DNA of 64,000 nucleotides. It comes from Lysobacterales bacterium (lineage in GTDB: Bacteria > Pseudomonadota > Gammaproteobacteria > Xanthomonadales > UBA2363). The stretch lies in NCBI GenBank assembly GCA_019634735.1, contig JAHCAT010000005.1:62001-126000 (forward strand), given 5' to 3'. The notes below the pieces were generated by a model. It ran no database searches. It was not told where the DNA came from and saw only the letters and a program-made list of their open reading frames with translations. Shown in pieces: positions 46,543 to 61,211 of the stretch (position 1 is its first letter; each line of letters opens with the position of its first letter). The position numbers were made by a program, and so were the translations under genes.

Positions 46543-47073
46543 TCACGACACGTCCTCGCGGAGCGGCGGCAAGGAGAACAACCAAGCGACGCGACGTTCC
46601 AGGGCAGCCACGCCCACCACCGCCTCGGCGGCCAGGACATGCACGACCAGCACCTGGGCATCCTCCTCGAGATCGACGCTCAAGGTGCCCGGGACCAGGC
46701 TGAGCACGGAGAGGAAGACGGTTCGCGGCAGGCCCGGCGGCAGGCCCAGTCGGTGCCGGTGCAGGCCCGGCGACACCGGCAAGGAAGGCGACGCGGCGCG
46801 CCACAGGACATCGAGGCCACCGCGCAGGGACGCATGCACGAACCAGGCCAAAAAGCCGAGCAGCCGCAGGGGCCGCCAGCGGTGCACCTCGCCGGGGACC
46901 AGCAGGCTACCGATCAGCGCGCCGGCCACGGCGAATGCCAGTCCCACGAACAGGTTGCCGGTGCCGTCCAGCGCCAGCCAGGCCACCATCAACACCACCA
47001 CGACCTGCGCCCCCCAACGGCAACGATCGGCAGGCGGCGGATGCGATTCGCGCGGGCGCTCGGGGCGATCCAT
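46543..47073 (-). CDS. mrpE: Mrp antiporter subunit E
   Basis: 176 residues. Hydrophobic segments (VVVVLMVAWLALDG, LFVGLAFAVAGALIGSLLV) are followed by LLGFLAWFVHASLRGGLDVLWR and the typical periplasmic/cytosolic pattern LPRTVFLSVLSLVPGTLSVDLEE... (MnhE: PGTxxVD). It heads the eight-gene minus-strand operon. Its promoter would lie in 47074-47188, where nothing stands out. The last residues repeat REDVS rather than a long tail. Confidence 0.92.
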   Translation of the reverse strand: MDRPERPRESHPPPADRCRWGAQVVVVLMVAWLALDGTGNLFVGLAFAVAGALIGSLLVPGEVHRWRPLRLLGFLAWFVHASLRGGLDVLWRAASPSLPVSPGLHRHRLGLPPGLPRTVFLSVLSLVPGTLSVDLEEDAQVLVVHVLAAEAVVGVAALERRVAWLFSLPPLREDVS

Positions 47074-47188
47074 CGGGGATCACCTTAGCCGACCGCGATG
47101 CGCCGAGGCGAGTCGCCCAGGGCCCGCGAGGGTCGCTGCAAGGGTCCCACGCTGGCCGCGCCCAGGCGCGACCAGCCATGGGCACGCC

Positions 47189-50061
<2,873 letters not shown>

Positions 50062-50071
50062 GGACGCCGCC

Positions 50072-51265
50072 ATGGCCACAAGGCGCGGCGAGAAGGAACT
50101 GCAGGTCGACGGCCGCGAGCTGCCGCCCCTGGGCATGAGCCCGGCCGCGTTCCTGCGCAACTACTGGCAGAAGCGGCCGCTGCTGGTGCGCAACGCCTTC
50201 CCCGGCCTGCGCCCGCCGATCAGCGCCGACGAGCTGGCCGGCCTCGCCTGCGAGCCGTACGCGCTGTCCCGCCTGGTGGTGCACGACGCCGGGCACGACC
50301 AGTGGACGGTGGAGACCGGTCCGTTCGAGGAGTCGCGTTTCGCCGATCTCCCCGAGGAGGACTGGACCCTGCTGGTCCAGGACGTCGACAAGTGGGACCG
50401 CGACGTCGCCGGACTGCTCGAACATTTCCGCTTCCTGCCGGATTGGCGGATCGACGACATCATGGTCAGCTTCGCAGCGCCGGGCGGTTCGGTCGGCGCC
50501 CATGTCGACCAGTACGACGTTTTCCTGCTTCAGGCCAGCGGCCACCGGCACTGGATGATCGACACCCGCGTCGACGCCCCGCTGGCGTTCCGGCCCGACC
50601 AGCCGCTCAAGCTGCTGGAATCCTTCGATCCGGACGAGGAGTGGCTGCTCGGCCCCGGCGACATGCTCTACCTGCCGCCCGGCATGCCGCACCACGGCGT
50701 CGCCATGGGCGAAACGCCCTGCCTGACCTGTTCGATCGGCCTGCGGGCGCCCTCGCTGGCCGAGCTGACGGTGGATTTCGCCGAATCGCTGGCCGAGCAG
50801 CTGCCCGAATCGCTGCGCTATGCCGATCCCGACCTTGCCCCGGCCCGCGAACCGGGGCGCATCGACGCCGCCGCCCTGGCCCGGGTCGAGGCCCTGCTGC
50901 ACCAGGCGCTCGCCAGCGACGGCCCCGGCCGGGCCGAGTGGTTCGGCCGTTTCATCACCCGCTACCGCAGTGCCGGGCTGGCCGCGCCGCGGCCACGGCC
51001 GCTGACGCCCGCCGCTTTCGACAAGCGCCTGACCGGGCGCGGCGTGCTGCTGCGGCACCCGCTGAGCCGCTTCGCCTTCCTGCCCCGCGGCCGCCAGGCC
51101 CGCCTGTTCGTGGCCGGGGAATCGCATCCGGCCCCCCTGGCCCTGGCCCGGCGCCTGTGCGTGCCCGAACCGCTGGCACTGTCCGAGGTCGCGGCACTGG
51201 ACGAGGACGGGCGCGCGCTGGTCCGGACCCTGGTCAACGCCGGCCATCTGGAGTTCGGCCGGTGA
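50072..51265 (+). CDS. roxA: 50S ribosomal protein L16 arginine hydroxylase (cupin/JmjC oxygenase)
   Basis: 397-residue 2-oxoglutarate/Fe(II) oxygenase of the YcfD/RoxA family, which hydroxylates Arg81 of L16. N-terminal FLRNYWQKRPLLVRNAFPG and the metal triad in GGSVGAHVDQYDVFLLQ (His-x-Asp) and LPPGMPHHGVAMGE (distal His) are present. The C-terminal winged-helix-like region is long but normal for the family. It is positioned between purB and a GNAT gene; the latter starts on its last stop base. The purB-adjacent location of ycfD-like genes is common in Xanthomonadales as far as I recall. Confidence 0.93.
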   Translation: MATRRGEKELQVDGRELPPLGMSPAAFLRNYWQKRPLLVRNAFPGLRPPISADELAGLACEPYALSRLVVHDAGHDQWTVETGPFEESRFADLPEEDWTLLVQDVDKWDRDVAGLLEHFRFLPDWRIDDIMVSFAAPGGSVGAHVDQYDVFLLQASGHRHWMIDTRVDAPLAFRPDQPLKLLESFDPDEEWLLGPGDMLYLPPGMPHHGVAMGETPCLTCSIGLRAPSLAELTVDFAESLAEQLPESLRYADPDLAPAREPGRIDAAALARVEALLHQALASDGPGRAEWFGRFITRYRSAGLAAPRPRPLTPAAFDKRLTGRGVLLRHPLSRFAFLPRGRQARLFVAGESHPAPLALARRLCVPEPLALSEVAALDEDGRALVRTLVNAGHLEFGR

Positions 51266-51690
51266 TGTCGCCGTTCCGCATCGTCGACGCCGACTACGCC
51301 GCCGACCTGGAGCGCCTGCGCGCGGTGCGCGAGCCGGTGTTCGTGCTCGAACAGCAGGTGCCGATCGAACTGGAGTGGGACGACCTCGACCCGCTGTCCC
51401 GTCATGTACTGGCGCTCGACGACCAGGGCCGGGCGATCGCCACCGGCCGGCTGACACCGGAACGGAAGATCGGGCGGATGGCGGTGCTGGCCGACTGGCG
51501 CGGCCGCGGGGTCGGCGCGGCGGTGCTGGAGCGGCTGATCGCGATCGCCCGCGTGGAGGGCCTGCCGGCGGTCGAGCTGCATGCCCAGGAATCGGCGATC
51601 GGCTTCTACCAGCGTTACGGTTTCCTGGCCCATGGCGAGCCCTTCGACGAGGCCGGCATCCGACACCGGCACATGCGCCTGGTGCTCTGA
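51265..51690 (+). CDS. GNAT family N-acetyltransferase (ElaA-like)
   Basis: 141 residues. VREPVFVLEQQVPIELEWDD, then the acetyl-CoA motif A KIGRMAVLADWRGRGVGAAV and the motif B segment SAIGFYQRYGFLAHGEPFDE with GIRHRHMRL at the end. The pattern fits the small ElaA/YjcF-like acetyltransferases. ATG 51265 shares one base with the roxA stop; GTG at 51262 is an alternative. The substrate is unknown. Confidence 0.9.
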   Translation: MSPFRIVDADYAADLERLRAVREPVFVLEQQVPIELEWDDLDPLSRHVLALDDQGRAIATGRLTPERKIGRMAVLADWRGRGVGAAVLERLIAIARVEGLPAVELHAQESAIGFYQRYGFLAHGEPFDEAGIRHRHMRLVL

Positions 51691-51705
51691 CCCCGCGCAG
51701 CCGCC

Positions 51706-52494
51706 ATGATCGTGCTCGCCAAGCTCGCCGGCGCCCTGCTCTACCCGCTCAACCTGGCCCTGCTGGTCGGCCTCACGGCCGTGCTGCTGCGCCGTCGACC
51801 GCGCCTGGCCGGGGCGCTTGCGGCGTTCGCGCTGGCCTGGCTGTGGCTGTGGTCGACGCCCTGGCTGGCCCAGCACGCGGCGCGCAGCCTCGAGCACGGC
51901 CACCCGCCGGCGCTGCCCACCGACCTGCCGGCGGCCGATCTGATCGTGCTGCTCGGCGGCCTGTCCGACCCGGCCACGCCGCCCGCCCGCCCCGATCCCG
52001 ACCTCAATGCGGCGGCGGACCGCGCCTGGTTCGCCGCCCGACTGTGGCATGCCGGCCGGGCACCGGTGATCCTGTGTTCGGGCGGCCGTGCGCCGCTGTC
52101 CGGCGCCAGCGACCCCGAATGCCCCGGTGTCGTCCGCCTGCTGGTCGACTTCGGCGTGCCCGAGGCAGCGATCGCCGTGGAGCCGGCAAGCCGGACCACG
52201 CGCGAGAACGCCACGGAAACCGCAGCAGCGGTGGACCGCCTGCTCGGTGAGGGCCGCATCCCGGGTCGTCGCCTGCTGCTGGTCACCTCGGCCCGCCACC
52301 TGCCGCGCGCCCTGGTCGCGTTCGACCGGGCCGGCCTGGACGCGATCCCGGCGGCCACCGACCACGCCGGACGACCCGGGCGACCCTTCGCGCTCGCCGA
52401 CCTCCTGCCCAACCCGGGCGCCCTGGCGCTGAGCACCTCGGTCTGGCACGAATGGCTGGGCAGGGTCTGGTACGCGCTCTGGAGGGGATCCTGA
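51706..52494 (+). CDS. YdcF/ElyC-family (DUF218) membrane protein
   Basis: 262 residues. Two N-terminal hydrophobic helices (LAKLAGALLYPLNLALLVGL, LAGALAAFALAWLWLWST) anchor a DUF218 domain: ADLIVLLGGLSDP, APVILCSGGRAPL, the conserved TRENATETAAAV, and LLLVTSARHLPRALVAFDRA. ElyC affects peptidoglycan and lipid carrier metabolism in E. coli; the exact reaction is unresolved. It ends the purB-roxA-GNAT run, 15 nt downstream. Confidence 0.9.
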   Translation: MIVLAKLAGALLYPLNLALLVGLTAVLLRRRPRLAGALAAFALAWLWLWSTPWLAQHAARSLEHGHPPALPTDLPAADLIVLLGGLSDPATPPARPDPDLNAAADRAWFAARLWHAGRAPVILCSGGRAPLSGASDPECPGVVRLLVDFGVPEAAIAVEPASRTTRENATETAAAVDRLLGEGRIPGRRLLLVTSARHLPRALVAFDRAGLDAIPAATDHAGRPGRPFALADLLPNPGALALSTSVWHEWLGRVWYALWRGS

Positions 52495-52696
52495 CGCCCC
52501 TCCCGTGAACCAGTGACGCTGCCGGACGGCATCCGGCCCTGCCCGCCTCCAGCGCCTCACGACCGCGACAACCCGGGGCGCTGGCGCGCACGACACCGAC
52601 CGCGGAACAGGGTTTCGCCCCCCGGACGACTCGAACATGGCTTGAAACGCCCGGTCTGGCCGGTACCCGCCATCCCAAGGTGCCGCCGCACAAGGC

Positions 52697-52702
52697 TATA
52701 AT
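52697..52702 (+). promoter_or_regulatory. Putative -10 box of the sucAB operon
   Basis: Consensus TATAAT 58 nt before the sucA GTG, within 266 bp of otherwise G/C-rich noncoding sequence. No matching -35 at the normal distance, so an activator may be needed. Confidence 0.5.
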
Positions 52703-52760
52703 CGCTGTTGCTTCGCAGCATCGGGCGAGACGCCCACCCCCCCTCCCGCACGAGCACACC

Positions 52761-55601
52761 GTGGACGCCAAGCAGCGACAGGCCTTTGCGGCCTCCTCCC
52801 AACTGGGCACAGGCAACGCGGCCTGGGTAGATGCCCTTTACGAACAATATCTTGCCGATCCAGCCTCGGTGGCCGACGCCTGGCGCCGGCACTTCGAATC
52901 GCTGGCTGTGCCGGCCGGCGAGACCCCGCACGGACCGATCCAGCAGGCCCTGGCCGAAGGCGCCCGGCTGCGCCGCGCCGCGGCGCCGGTCGACGACGCC
53001 CATGCCCGCCGCCAGGCCGGCGTCCTGCGCCTGGTCACCGCCTACCGCTCGCGCGGCCACGTCGCCGCGGACATCGATCCCCTGGGCCTGTGGCAGAAGC
53101 CGTCGGTGCCGGACCTGTCGCTGGCCTTCCACGGCCTGGACGAATCCGACCTCGATACCGAGTTCGACACCGGTTCGCTGGCGGCGCCGCAGCGCCTGCG
53201 CCTGCGCTCCATGGTCGACCTGCTGCAGCGCACCTACACCGGCAGCATCGGCGCCGAGTTCATGCACATCACCGACGCCCAGCAGCGGCGCTGGTGGTAC
53301 GAGCGCCTGGAGCGCACCGGCGGCCACTTCGGCTTCGACGGCGAGCAACGCAAGCGGCTGCTGTTCAAGCTGACCCAGGCCGAGGGCCTGGAGCGCTACC
53401 TGCACACCAAGTACGTCGGCCAGAAGCGCTTCTCGCTGGAGGGCGGCGACAGCCTGATCCCGCTCATGGACGTGCTGGTGCGCAAGGCCGGCGCCGCGCG
53501 GGTGCGCGAGATGGTGATCGGCATGGCCCATCGCGGCCGCCTGAACGTCCTGGTCAACACCCTGGGCAAGCCGCCGCAGCAGCTGTTCGCCGAGTTCGAG
53601 GGCCGCCATGCCGGTCCCACCGACCCGGCGCGCTCCGGCGACGTCAAGTACCACATGGGCTTCTCCTCGGACGTCCGCACGCCGGACGGCACCGTGCACC
53701 TGGCGCTGGGCTTCAACCCCTCGCACCTGGAGATCATCGACCCGGTGATCGCCGGCAGCGTGCGCGCCCGTCAGACGCGGCGCGGCGATGCGACCCGCGA
53801 GCAGGTGCTGCCCGTGCTGCTGCACGGCGACGCCGCCTTCGCCGGCCAGGGCGTGGTCATGGAGCTGTTCAACATGTCGCAGGCGCGCGGCTTCGCGGTC
53901 GGCGGCACCGTGCACGTGGTGATCAACAACCAGGTCGGCTTCACCACCAGCCGGCCGGACGATGCCCGCTCGACCCTGTACTGCACCGACGTCGCCAAGA
54001 TGGTCAACGCGCCGGTGCTGCACGTGAACGGCGACGATGTCGAGGCGGTCGCGTTCTGCGCGCAGCTGGCCTTCGAGTACCGCCAGCAGTTCAAGCGCGA
54101 CGTGGTGATCGACCTGGTCTGCTACCGCAAGCACGGCCACAACGAGGCCGATGAGCCGGCCGCCACGCAACCGCTGATGTACCAGACCATCCGTGCCCAT
54201 GCCAGCACCCGCGAGCGCTACGCGAAGGCGCTGGCCGACGCCGGCGTGCTCGGCGCCGACGAGGCGAAGTCCCTGGTCGACGACTACCGCGACCGCCTGG
54301 ACCGCGGCGAGGTGACGGTCGAGCTGGCCGACGGCAGCGAGGCCGACGAGCACGCGGTGGACTGGTCGCCCTACCTCGACCACCGGCTCGGCGAGCCGCT
54401 CGACACCGCCGTCCCGCGCGAGCGCCTGGTGGAACTGGCCGAGACCATCACCGCGGTGCCGGCCGACCATCCGCTGCATGCGCGGGTCGGCAAGATCTAC
54501 GAGGACCGCCGCCGGATGACCGCCGGCGAGTTGCCGATGGACTGGGGCTATGCGGAGAACCTGGCCTACGCCAGCCTGCTTGCCGAGGGCGGCAAGCTGC
54601 GCCTGGTCGGCCAGGACTCCGGGCGCGGCACCTTCTTCCACCGCCACGCCGTGCTGCACAACCAGCAGACCGGCGAGGCGCTGCTGCCGCTGCGCGCGGT
54701 CGCGGCGCGCCGCGAGGACGTGCAGATCCACGATTCGGTGCTGTCCGAGGAGGCCGTCCTGGCCTTCGAATACGGCTATGCCACCGCCGATCCGCAGACC
54801 CTGGTGATCTGGGAGGCGCAGTTCGGCGACTTCGTGAACGGCGCCCAGGTCGTCATCGACCAGTTCCTGTCCTCGGGTGAGGCCAAGTGGGGACGCCTGT
54901 GCGGCCTGGCGATGTTCCTGCCGCACGGCTACGAAGGACAGGGACCGGAGCACAGCTCCGCCCGCCTCGAACGCTTCCTGCAGCTTTGCGCGCTGGACAA
55001 CATGCAGGTCTGCGTGCCGACCACCCCAGCGCAGATGTTCCACATGATCCGCCGCCAGCTCCTGCAGCGGGCACGCAAGCCGCTGATCGTGATGACCCCG
55101 AAGTCGATGCTGCGGCACAAGCTGTCGGTCTCGACGCTCGACGAGCTGGCGCAGGGCGGCTTCCAGACCCTGATCCCCGACAGCAGCGCCGCGGATCCGA
55201 AGAAGGTCAAGCGGGTCGTGGTGTGCTCGGGCAAGGTCTACTACGACCTGCTGGAGGCCGCGGGCAAGGACGGTCCCGGCAATGTCGCCCTGGTCCGCGT
55301 CGAGCAGCTCTATCCGTTCCCGCGCGAGCTGCTGGTGGCGGAGCTGCGCCGCTTCGGCGCCGCCCGCGAAGTCGTTTGGTGCCAGGAGGAGCCGATGAAC
55401 CAGGGTGCCTGGTACCAGATCCGCCACCACCTCGAGCACTGCATCGGCCAGGGCCAGCCCAAGGCGGCACTGCACTACGCCGGACGCGGACGCTCGCCGG
55501 CGCCGGCCTGCGGCCACCTGAGCACCCACACCGCGGAACAGGCGGCGCTGGTGGCGCAGGCGCTGACCGGCAGCTTCGACGGCGACACCGGCGCGGAATG
55601 A
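52761..55601 (+). CDS. sucA: 2-oxoglutarate dehydrogenase E1 component
   Basis: Thiamine-diphosphate enzyme that decarboxylates 2-oxoglutarate in the TCA cycle. The 946-residue product has an N-terminal [20 protein letters not shown] (E2-binding tail), [19 protein letters not shown], the ThDP motif [29 protein letters not shown], and C-terminal [11 protein letters not shown] and [13 protein letters not shown]. The start is GTG 52761, where family similarity ([13 protein letters not shown]) begins; there is no nearer ATG. sucB follows after 77 nt. Confidence 0.97.
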   Translation: MDAKQRQAFAASSQLGTGNAAWVDALYEQYLADPASVADAWRRHFESLAVPAGETPHGPIQQALAEGARLRRAAAPVDDAHARRQAGVLRLVTAYRSRGHVAADIDPLGLWQKPSVPDLSLAFHGLDESDLDTEFDTGSLAAPQRLRLRSMVDLLQRTYTGSIGAEFMHITDAQQRRWWYERLERTGGHFGFDGEQRKRLLFKLTQAEGLERYLHTKYVGQKRFSLEGGDSLIPLMDVLVRKAGAARVREMVIGMAHRGRLNVLVNTLGKPPQQLFAEFEGRHAGPTDPARSGDVKYHMGFSSDVRTPDGTVHLALGFNPSHLEIIDPVIAGSVRARQTRRGDATREQVLPVLLHGDAAFAGQGVVMELFNMSQARGFAVGGTVHVVINNQVGFTTSRPDDARSTLYCTDVAKMVNAPVLHVNGDDVEAVAFCAQLAFEYRQQFKRDVVIDLVCYRKHGHNEADEPAATQPLMYQTIRAHASTRERYAKALADAGVLGADEAKSLVDDYRDRLDRGEVTVELADGSEADEHAVDWSPYLDHRLGEPLDTAVPRERLVELAETITAVPADHPLHARVGKIYEDRRRMTAGELPMDWGYAENLAYASLLAEGGKLRLVGQDSGRGTFFHRHAVLHNQQTGEALLPLRAVAARREDVQIHDSVLSEEAVLAFEYGYATADPQTLVIWEAQFGDFVNGAQVVIDQFLSSGEAKWGRLCGLAMFLPHGYEGQGPEHSSARLERFLQLCALDNMQVCVPTTPAQMFHMIRRQLLQRARKPLIVMTPKSMLRHKLSVSTLDELAQGGFQTLIPDSSAADPKKVKRVVVCSGKVYYDLLEAAGKDGPGNVALVRVEQLYPFPRELLVAELRRFGAAREVVWCQEEPMNQGAWYQIRHHLEHCIGQGQPKAALHYAGRGRSPAPACGHLSTHTAEQAALVAQALTGSFDGDTGAE

Positions 55602-55678
55602 CGCCGGACCACGCGACCCCCCGATCCGAACAGACCTCCCCGCGGAGCCCGCTCCGCACCGCATCCGTAGGAAACGTC

Positions 55679-56878
55679 ATGAGCCTCGAAGTCAAAGTCC
55701 CGGTCCTGCCCGAGTCGGTCGCCGACGCCGTCATCGCCGCCTGGCACAAGAAGGTGGGCGACAGCGTGCGCCGCGACGAGAACCTGGTCGACCTGGAGAC
55801 CGACAAGGTGGTGCTGGAGGTGCCGGCGCCCGCGGACGGCGTCCTCAAGGAGATCCTCAAGAAGGATGGCGACACTGTGACCGGCCAGCAGGTGATCGCA
55901 ATCATCGAGCAGGGCGCGGTCGCCGAGGCCGGCAAGGACGAACCCGCCAAGGCCGACCCTGGCAAGGCGGGGTCCGGCACGCAGGATCCGGCGAAGGCTG
56001 CCGCAGCGGCGGCGCCGGCGAAGCAGGGCACGGCCGAACTGTCGCCCGCCGCGCAGCGCGTCGCCAGCCAGCACCAGGTCGATCCGGGCAGCGTCGAGGG
56101 CACCGGCCGCGGCGGGCGGGTGATCAAGGAGGACGTGCAGCGCGCGCTGTCCGGCGGCAGCGCGCCGGCGCCTGGCGCCCGCGGCGAGCGCCGCGTGCCG
56201 ATGACCCGCATGCGCACCCGTATCGCCGAGCGCATGATGGAATCGAAGAATTCCATCGCCATGTTGACCTCGTTCAACGAGGTCAACCTTGCCGCGGTGT
56301 CGCGCCTGAGAAAGGAGCACGGCGAGGCCTTCGAGAAGGCCCATGGCGTGCGCCTGGGCTTCATGAGCTTCTTCGTCAAGGCGGCCGCCGAGGCGCTGCG
56401 CCGGCACCCGGTGGTGAACGCCTCCACCGAGGGCAACGACATCCTCTACCACGACTTTGCCGACATCTCGATCGCGGTGTCGACCGACCGCGGCCTGGTC
56501 ACGCCGGTGCTGCGCAACGCCGAGACCCTGGGCTTCGCGGAGATCGAGGCGGCGATCGCCGGCTACGCGAAGAAGGCGCGCGAGGGCGGCCTGGCGCTCG
56601 AGGACCTGCAGGGCGGCACCTTCACCATCACCAACGGCGGCGTGTTCGGCTCGCTGCTGTCGACGCCGATCGTCAATCCGCCTCAGAGCGCCATCCTGGG
56701 CATGCACACCATCAAGGAGCGCGCGATCGTCGAGAAGGGCCAGGTGGTCGCCGCGCCGATGATGTACATCGCGCTCAGCTACGACCACCGGATCATCGAC
56801 GGCAAGGACGCGGTCACCTTCCTGGTCGACATCAAGAACCAGCTCGAGGATCCCAGCCGGATGCTGTTCGGGCTGTGA
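55679..56878 (+). CDS. sucB: Dihydrolipoyl succinyltransferase, E2 of 2-oxoglutarate dehydrogenase
   Basis: 399 residues. A lipoyl domain with the lipoylated Lys43 ([14 protein letters not shown]), an Ala/Pro/Lys linker, the E1/E3-binding domain ([15 protein letters not shown]...[11 protein letters not shown]) and the catalytic domain with [13 protein letters not shown] and [13 protein letters not shown] containing the catalytic His. It forms the core of the complex with SucA and Lpd. No lpd gene follows; the next gene encodes a TPR protein. ATG 55679 with AGGAAA upstream. Confidence 0.97.
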   Translation: MSLEVKVPVLPESVADAVIAAWHKKVGDSVRRDENLVDLETDKVVLEVPAPADGVLKEILKKDGDTVTGQQVIAIIEQGAVAEAGKDEPAKADPGKAGSGTQDPAKAAAAAAPAKQGTAELSPAAQRVASQHQVDPGSVEGTGRGGRVIKEDVQRALSGGSAPAPGARGERRVPMTRMRTRIAERMMESKNSIAMLTSFNEVNLAAVSRLRKEHGEAFEKAHGVRLGFMSFFVKAAAEALRRHPVVNASTEGNDILYHDFADISIAVSTDRGLVTPVLRNAETLGFAEIEAAIAGYAKKAREGGLALEDLQGGTFTITNGGVFGSLLSTPIVNPPQSAILGMHTIKERAIVEKGQVVAAPMMYIALSYDHRIIDGKDAVTFLVDIKNQLEDPSRMLFGL

Positions 56879-58095
56879 TCCGGCGAGACGCAGCGCGGGC
56901 CGGAAGGATCCTGCTGCTGGCCATCGCGGTGGCGCTGGCGCCGCTGCGGGTCGCGACGGCGGATCCACCACCGGGAGTGCTGCCTCCGCCGGCCGGGGCC
57001 GGTCGCGATGCGACCGTCGGGCTGCGCATCGAGAAGGCGCTGAACCGCCGCGACAGCGCTGCCCTGCAGGCGCTGGTCGACCCCGGGGCGATGATCGACC
57101 ATGCCCTGGCCGATCTGACCCTCCCGTCGCTGCAGTCCACCGCCATCCGGGAGGGCGCGATGGGCGGGCTGGGTCAGCTGTCCCGCAACGCGATCACCCT
57201 GATCGCCCGCCAGGGCGGCGTCGCCCGGCTGATGAAATCCCTGCCGGGCGAGGCGCATGACCGCCACCTGGTCCGGATCGTGTTCCACGACGAGGACGGC
57301 ACGGTCTCCGGCCTGGAATACCTTGACTTCCTGACTGGCGACAACGGGCTGGTCCACGACTGGTTCAGCCACGCCCAGGGGGAATGGATGAGCGGCAGGG
57401 CCAGGACCCTGCTGATCACCATGACGGCCGAGCCCGGCAACCACCCTCAGCTGTTCGGCTCGCGAAGCTTCGACACCGAGGCGCTGTCGACGCTGGTCAC
57501 CTTTGCCGGCCAGTACCACAGCGGCAACACCGCTGCCGCCCATCGCACACTTGACGCGTTGCCCGACACGTTCCGCGCCACCCGGACCTGGGCGAGCCTG
57601 CGCGCGACCGTGGCCTCGGACCTGGATCCGGAGACCTACCAAGCCAGCCTTCAGCATCTGGGCGACCGCTTCGGAAAGGCCGACGATCTGCAGTTCCAGC
57701 TTTTCGACCTGCACGTGCTCAACGGCGAACCGGACAAGGCACTGGCCGCCCTGCGGCGGTTCGAAAGAAGCACCATCGAAGACGGCCACACCAATCGCCT
57801 CAAGTGCCTGATCGCCGCAGATGCGGGCGACCTGGAGGCTGCGACGGGGCACTGCCGCCGCAGCATCCAGCTTGAACCCCAGGTCGAGGACGCCTGGTGG
57901 GCACTGGCGGGGCTAGGCAACCTGGGCAACGATGCCGGTCTGGTGCTGGACGCCCTGGACGGGCTGGAATGGCACTTCGGCATGGATTTCGATCCAAGCG
58001 AACTGCTGCGCATCGACGACTACGGCTGGCTGAAGGGAAGCCCCGAGTTCAAGCGCTGGGCGGCGCCGCGTCGGATCCGGCACGCCCGCTGGTGA
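56875..58095 (+). CDS. Exported TPR-like protein, unknown function
   Basis: 406 residues. N-terminal signal ([20 protein letters not shown]...ATA) followed by an alpha/beta region, then TPR-like helices ([55 protein letters not shown]). The start is GTG 56875, overlapping the sucB stop (GTGA), so translation is coupled to sucB. No recognised family for the N-terminal 180 residues. Probably periplasmic; its cotranscription with TCA-cycle genes may be incidental. Confidence 0.7.
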   Translation: MIRRDAARAGRILLLAIAVALAPLRVATADPPPGVLPPPAGAGRDATVGLRIEKALNRRDSAALQALVDPGAMIDHALADLTLPSLQSTAIREGAMGGLGQLSRNAITLIARQGGVARLMKSLPGEAHDRHLVRIVFHDEDGTVSGLEYLDFLTGDNGLVHDWFSHAQGEWMSGRARTLLITMTAEPGNHPQLFGSRSFDTEALSTLVTFAGQYHSGNTAAAHRTLDALPDTFRATRTWASLRATVASDLDPETYQASLQHLGDRFGKADDLQFQLFDLHVLNGEPDKALAALRRFERSTIEDGHTNRLKCLIAADAGDLEAATGHCRRSIQLEPQVEDAWWALAGLGNLGNDAGLVLDALDGLEWHFGMDFDPSELLRIDDYGWLKGSPEFKRWAAPRRIRHARW

Positions 58096-58190
58096 ATCGT
58101 CTCCCGGGAACGACCGGGGCCGCGGCTGACTGACCCTCGTCCGCGGCGCAGCAAGTGGCCTGGCGGCCCCCATGCCGGCACCGCAGCGAC

Positions 58191-59501
<1,311 letters not shown>

Positions 59502-59747
59502 TCACCGGGGCGCCTGGTCGGCCGCTTCGTCGGGCGTCAGGGTCCTCAGCGCCAGCGCATGGATGGCGCCACCCATGAGATCCCCCAGTGCCGCATAGAC
59601 CTGCCGATGGCGCTGCAACGGGCGCTGGCCGGCGAATGCGGCGCTTACCACCAGGGCCTCGAAGTGCACGCCGTCCTCGCCGTGGACTTCGACCTGCGCT
59701 TCGGGAAGGGCGGTCTGGATCAGGCGACGGATCTGTTCAGCATCCAT
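59502..59747 (-). CDS. ibaG: BolA-like protein IbaG
   Basis: 81 residues. MDAEQIRRLIQTALPEAQVE starts the BolA fold; EDGVHFEALVVSAAFAGQ and RHRQVYAALGDLMGGAIHAL give the conserved His and helix. With monothiol glutaredoxins such proteins handle Fe-S clusters, and ibaG is widely located upstream of murA, as here. The start at 59747 is set by family length (about 80-90); the frame is open far beyond. Confidence 0.93.
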   Translation of the reverse strand: MDAEQIRRLIQTALPEAQVEVHGEDGVHFEALVVSAAFAGQRPLQRHRQVYAALGDLMGGAIHALALRTLTPDEAADQAPR

Positions 59748-59782
59748 GGGTGTCAGGGCGGGAGGACGGTACGGGGACTGGC

Positions 59783-59788
59783 TACAAT
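59783..59788 (+). promoter_or_regulatory. Putative -10 box of the kdsD transcription unit
   Basis: TACAAT 53 nt before the kdsD ATG in the 93-bp divergent gap with ibaG. No clear -35. Confidence 0.35.
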
Positions 59789-59840
59789 ACCAGCTTGCCG
59801 GCATCCGGGCCGGCGCCAAGTCCTGGAGAGCGCAGCGATC

Positions 59841-60863
59841 ATGATCGCGCAGCCGAACCCCCTGTTCGCCGCCACCGCCCCGGTCTGCGACGACCCGGAA
59901 TCGCTTGCCCGCTCCGGCCGCCGGGTGTTCGAGATCGAGGCACGCGCCCTGGACGTGCTGGCCGCGCGCATCGACGGGGAGTTCCAGCGGGCCTGCCAGC
60001 GTGTGCTGCAATGCCGCGGCCGGGTCGTGGTCACCGGCATGGGCAAATCGGGCCACGTCGGCCGCAAGATCGCCGCGACCTTCGCCTCGACGGGCACGCC
60101 CGCATTCTTCGTGCACCCGGGCGAAGCCAGCCATGGCGACCTGGGCATGATCACCACCAGCGACCTGGTGCTGGCGATCTCGTATTCGGGCGAGACCGAT
60201 GAGCTGCTGACCATCATGCCGGCGCTGCGCAGGCAGGGCAGCGTCCTGGTCGCGATGTCCGGAAACCCCTCATCCGCGCTTGCCCGGCTCGCCGATGTCC
60301 ACCTGGACATCAGCATCCCCGAGGAGGCCTGCCCGCTGGGCCTGGCACCGACCACCAGCACGACGGCGGCGCTGGTGATGGGCGATGCGCTCGCCGTGGC
60401 GCTGCTCGAGGCCCGGGGTTTCACCGCCGAGGACTTCGCGCGCTCGCATCCCGCCGGCAGCCTGGGCCGCCGCCTGCTGCTGCGCATCGCCGACATCATG
60501 CACACCGGTTCGGCGGTGCCCCGGATCGCACCCGACGCCAGCCTGGCGCAGGCGCTGGTCGAGGTCACCCGCAAGGGCCTGGGACTGACCGGCATCGTCG
60601 ATGGCGACGACCGCCTGCTCGGCGTGTTCACCGACGGCGACCTCCGCCGGACCCTCGATGACGCCGCCATCGACGTACGGGCGACACCGGTCAGCGCCTT
60701 GATGACGGCGCGACCCCGCACCATCAGTCCGGACCGTCTGGCGGTCGAGGCGGCCCGCATGATGGAAGAGCACAAGATCCACGCGTTGCTGGTGGTCGAC
60801 GGCGACGGCCGCCTGGTCGGCGCCCTGAACATCCACGATCTGCTGCGGGCACGCGTGGTCTGA
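59841..60863 (+). CDS. kdsD: Arabinose-5-phosphate isomerase
   Basis: Converts ribulose-5-P to arabinose-5-P for Kdo synthesis. The 340-residue product has an SIS domain (VVVTGMGKSGHVGRKIAATF, LAISYSGETDELL, PTTSTTAALVMGDALAVALL) and two CBS domains near the C-terminus (DIMHTGSAVPRIAPDASLAQ, ALMTARPRTISPDRLAVEAA). ARSHPAGSLGRRLLLRI is diagnostic. ATG 59841 is the family start; the open frame upstream is antisense to murA. First gene of the Kdo/Lpt cluster. Confidence 0.96.
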   Translation: MIAQPNPLFAATAPVCDDPESLARSGRRVFEIEARALDVLAARIDGEFQRACQRVLQCRGRVVVTGMGKSGHVGRKIAATFASTGTPAFFVHPGEASHGDLGMITTSDLVLAISYSGETDELLTIMPALRRQGSVLVAMSGNPSSALARLADVHLDISIPEEACPLGLAPTTSTTAALVMGDALAVALLEARGFTAEDFARSHPAGSLGRRLLLRIADIMHTGSAVPRIAPDASLAQALVEVTRKGLGLTGIVDGDDRLLGVFTDGDLRRTLDDAAIDVRATPVSALMTARPRTISPDRLAVEAARMMEEHKIHALLVVDGDGRLVGALNIHDLLRARVV

Positions 60864-61211
60864 GCGTCCTGGAATCCCCGCGCCCGGCCGGCGACCGCAG
60901 GCGGCCGGCGCCGGGTGGCCGGTTACGTCCGGCGCCTGGGAAAAGGAGGCGCCAGCACTCCGGCGCACGCCAGGCGGGCCGAATCCGGCACAACCACCTC
61001 GCGCAGCCGGTGGAGTCGGTCCCTGCCGCCCCCGCACCTGTCCAGCGCGCCCGATCGCCCCTGGCGCGTAGCCACCGGACGCAGGTCGGCCGGCCCGGAT
61101 CGGCGTCCCTTGCAGACACCTGCCGCTTCGCGTCCAATGGCCTGCGCCTGTTCCGGCCCCGTCAAGCCGGCCCGGGCGATACTGCCCGAGTCCATTGCTG
61201 GAGCCCCGCCG
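60864..61211. other. Gap between kdsD and kdsC
   Basis: 348 bp, unusually long because kdsD and kdsC are nearly adjacent in most relatives. It contains several GC-rich inverted repeats (for example ggcgcct 60931-60937 with aggcgcc 60947-60953). No gene is supported. A separate kdsC promoter may lie here, but none is clear. Confidence 0.4.
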
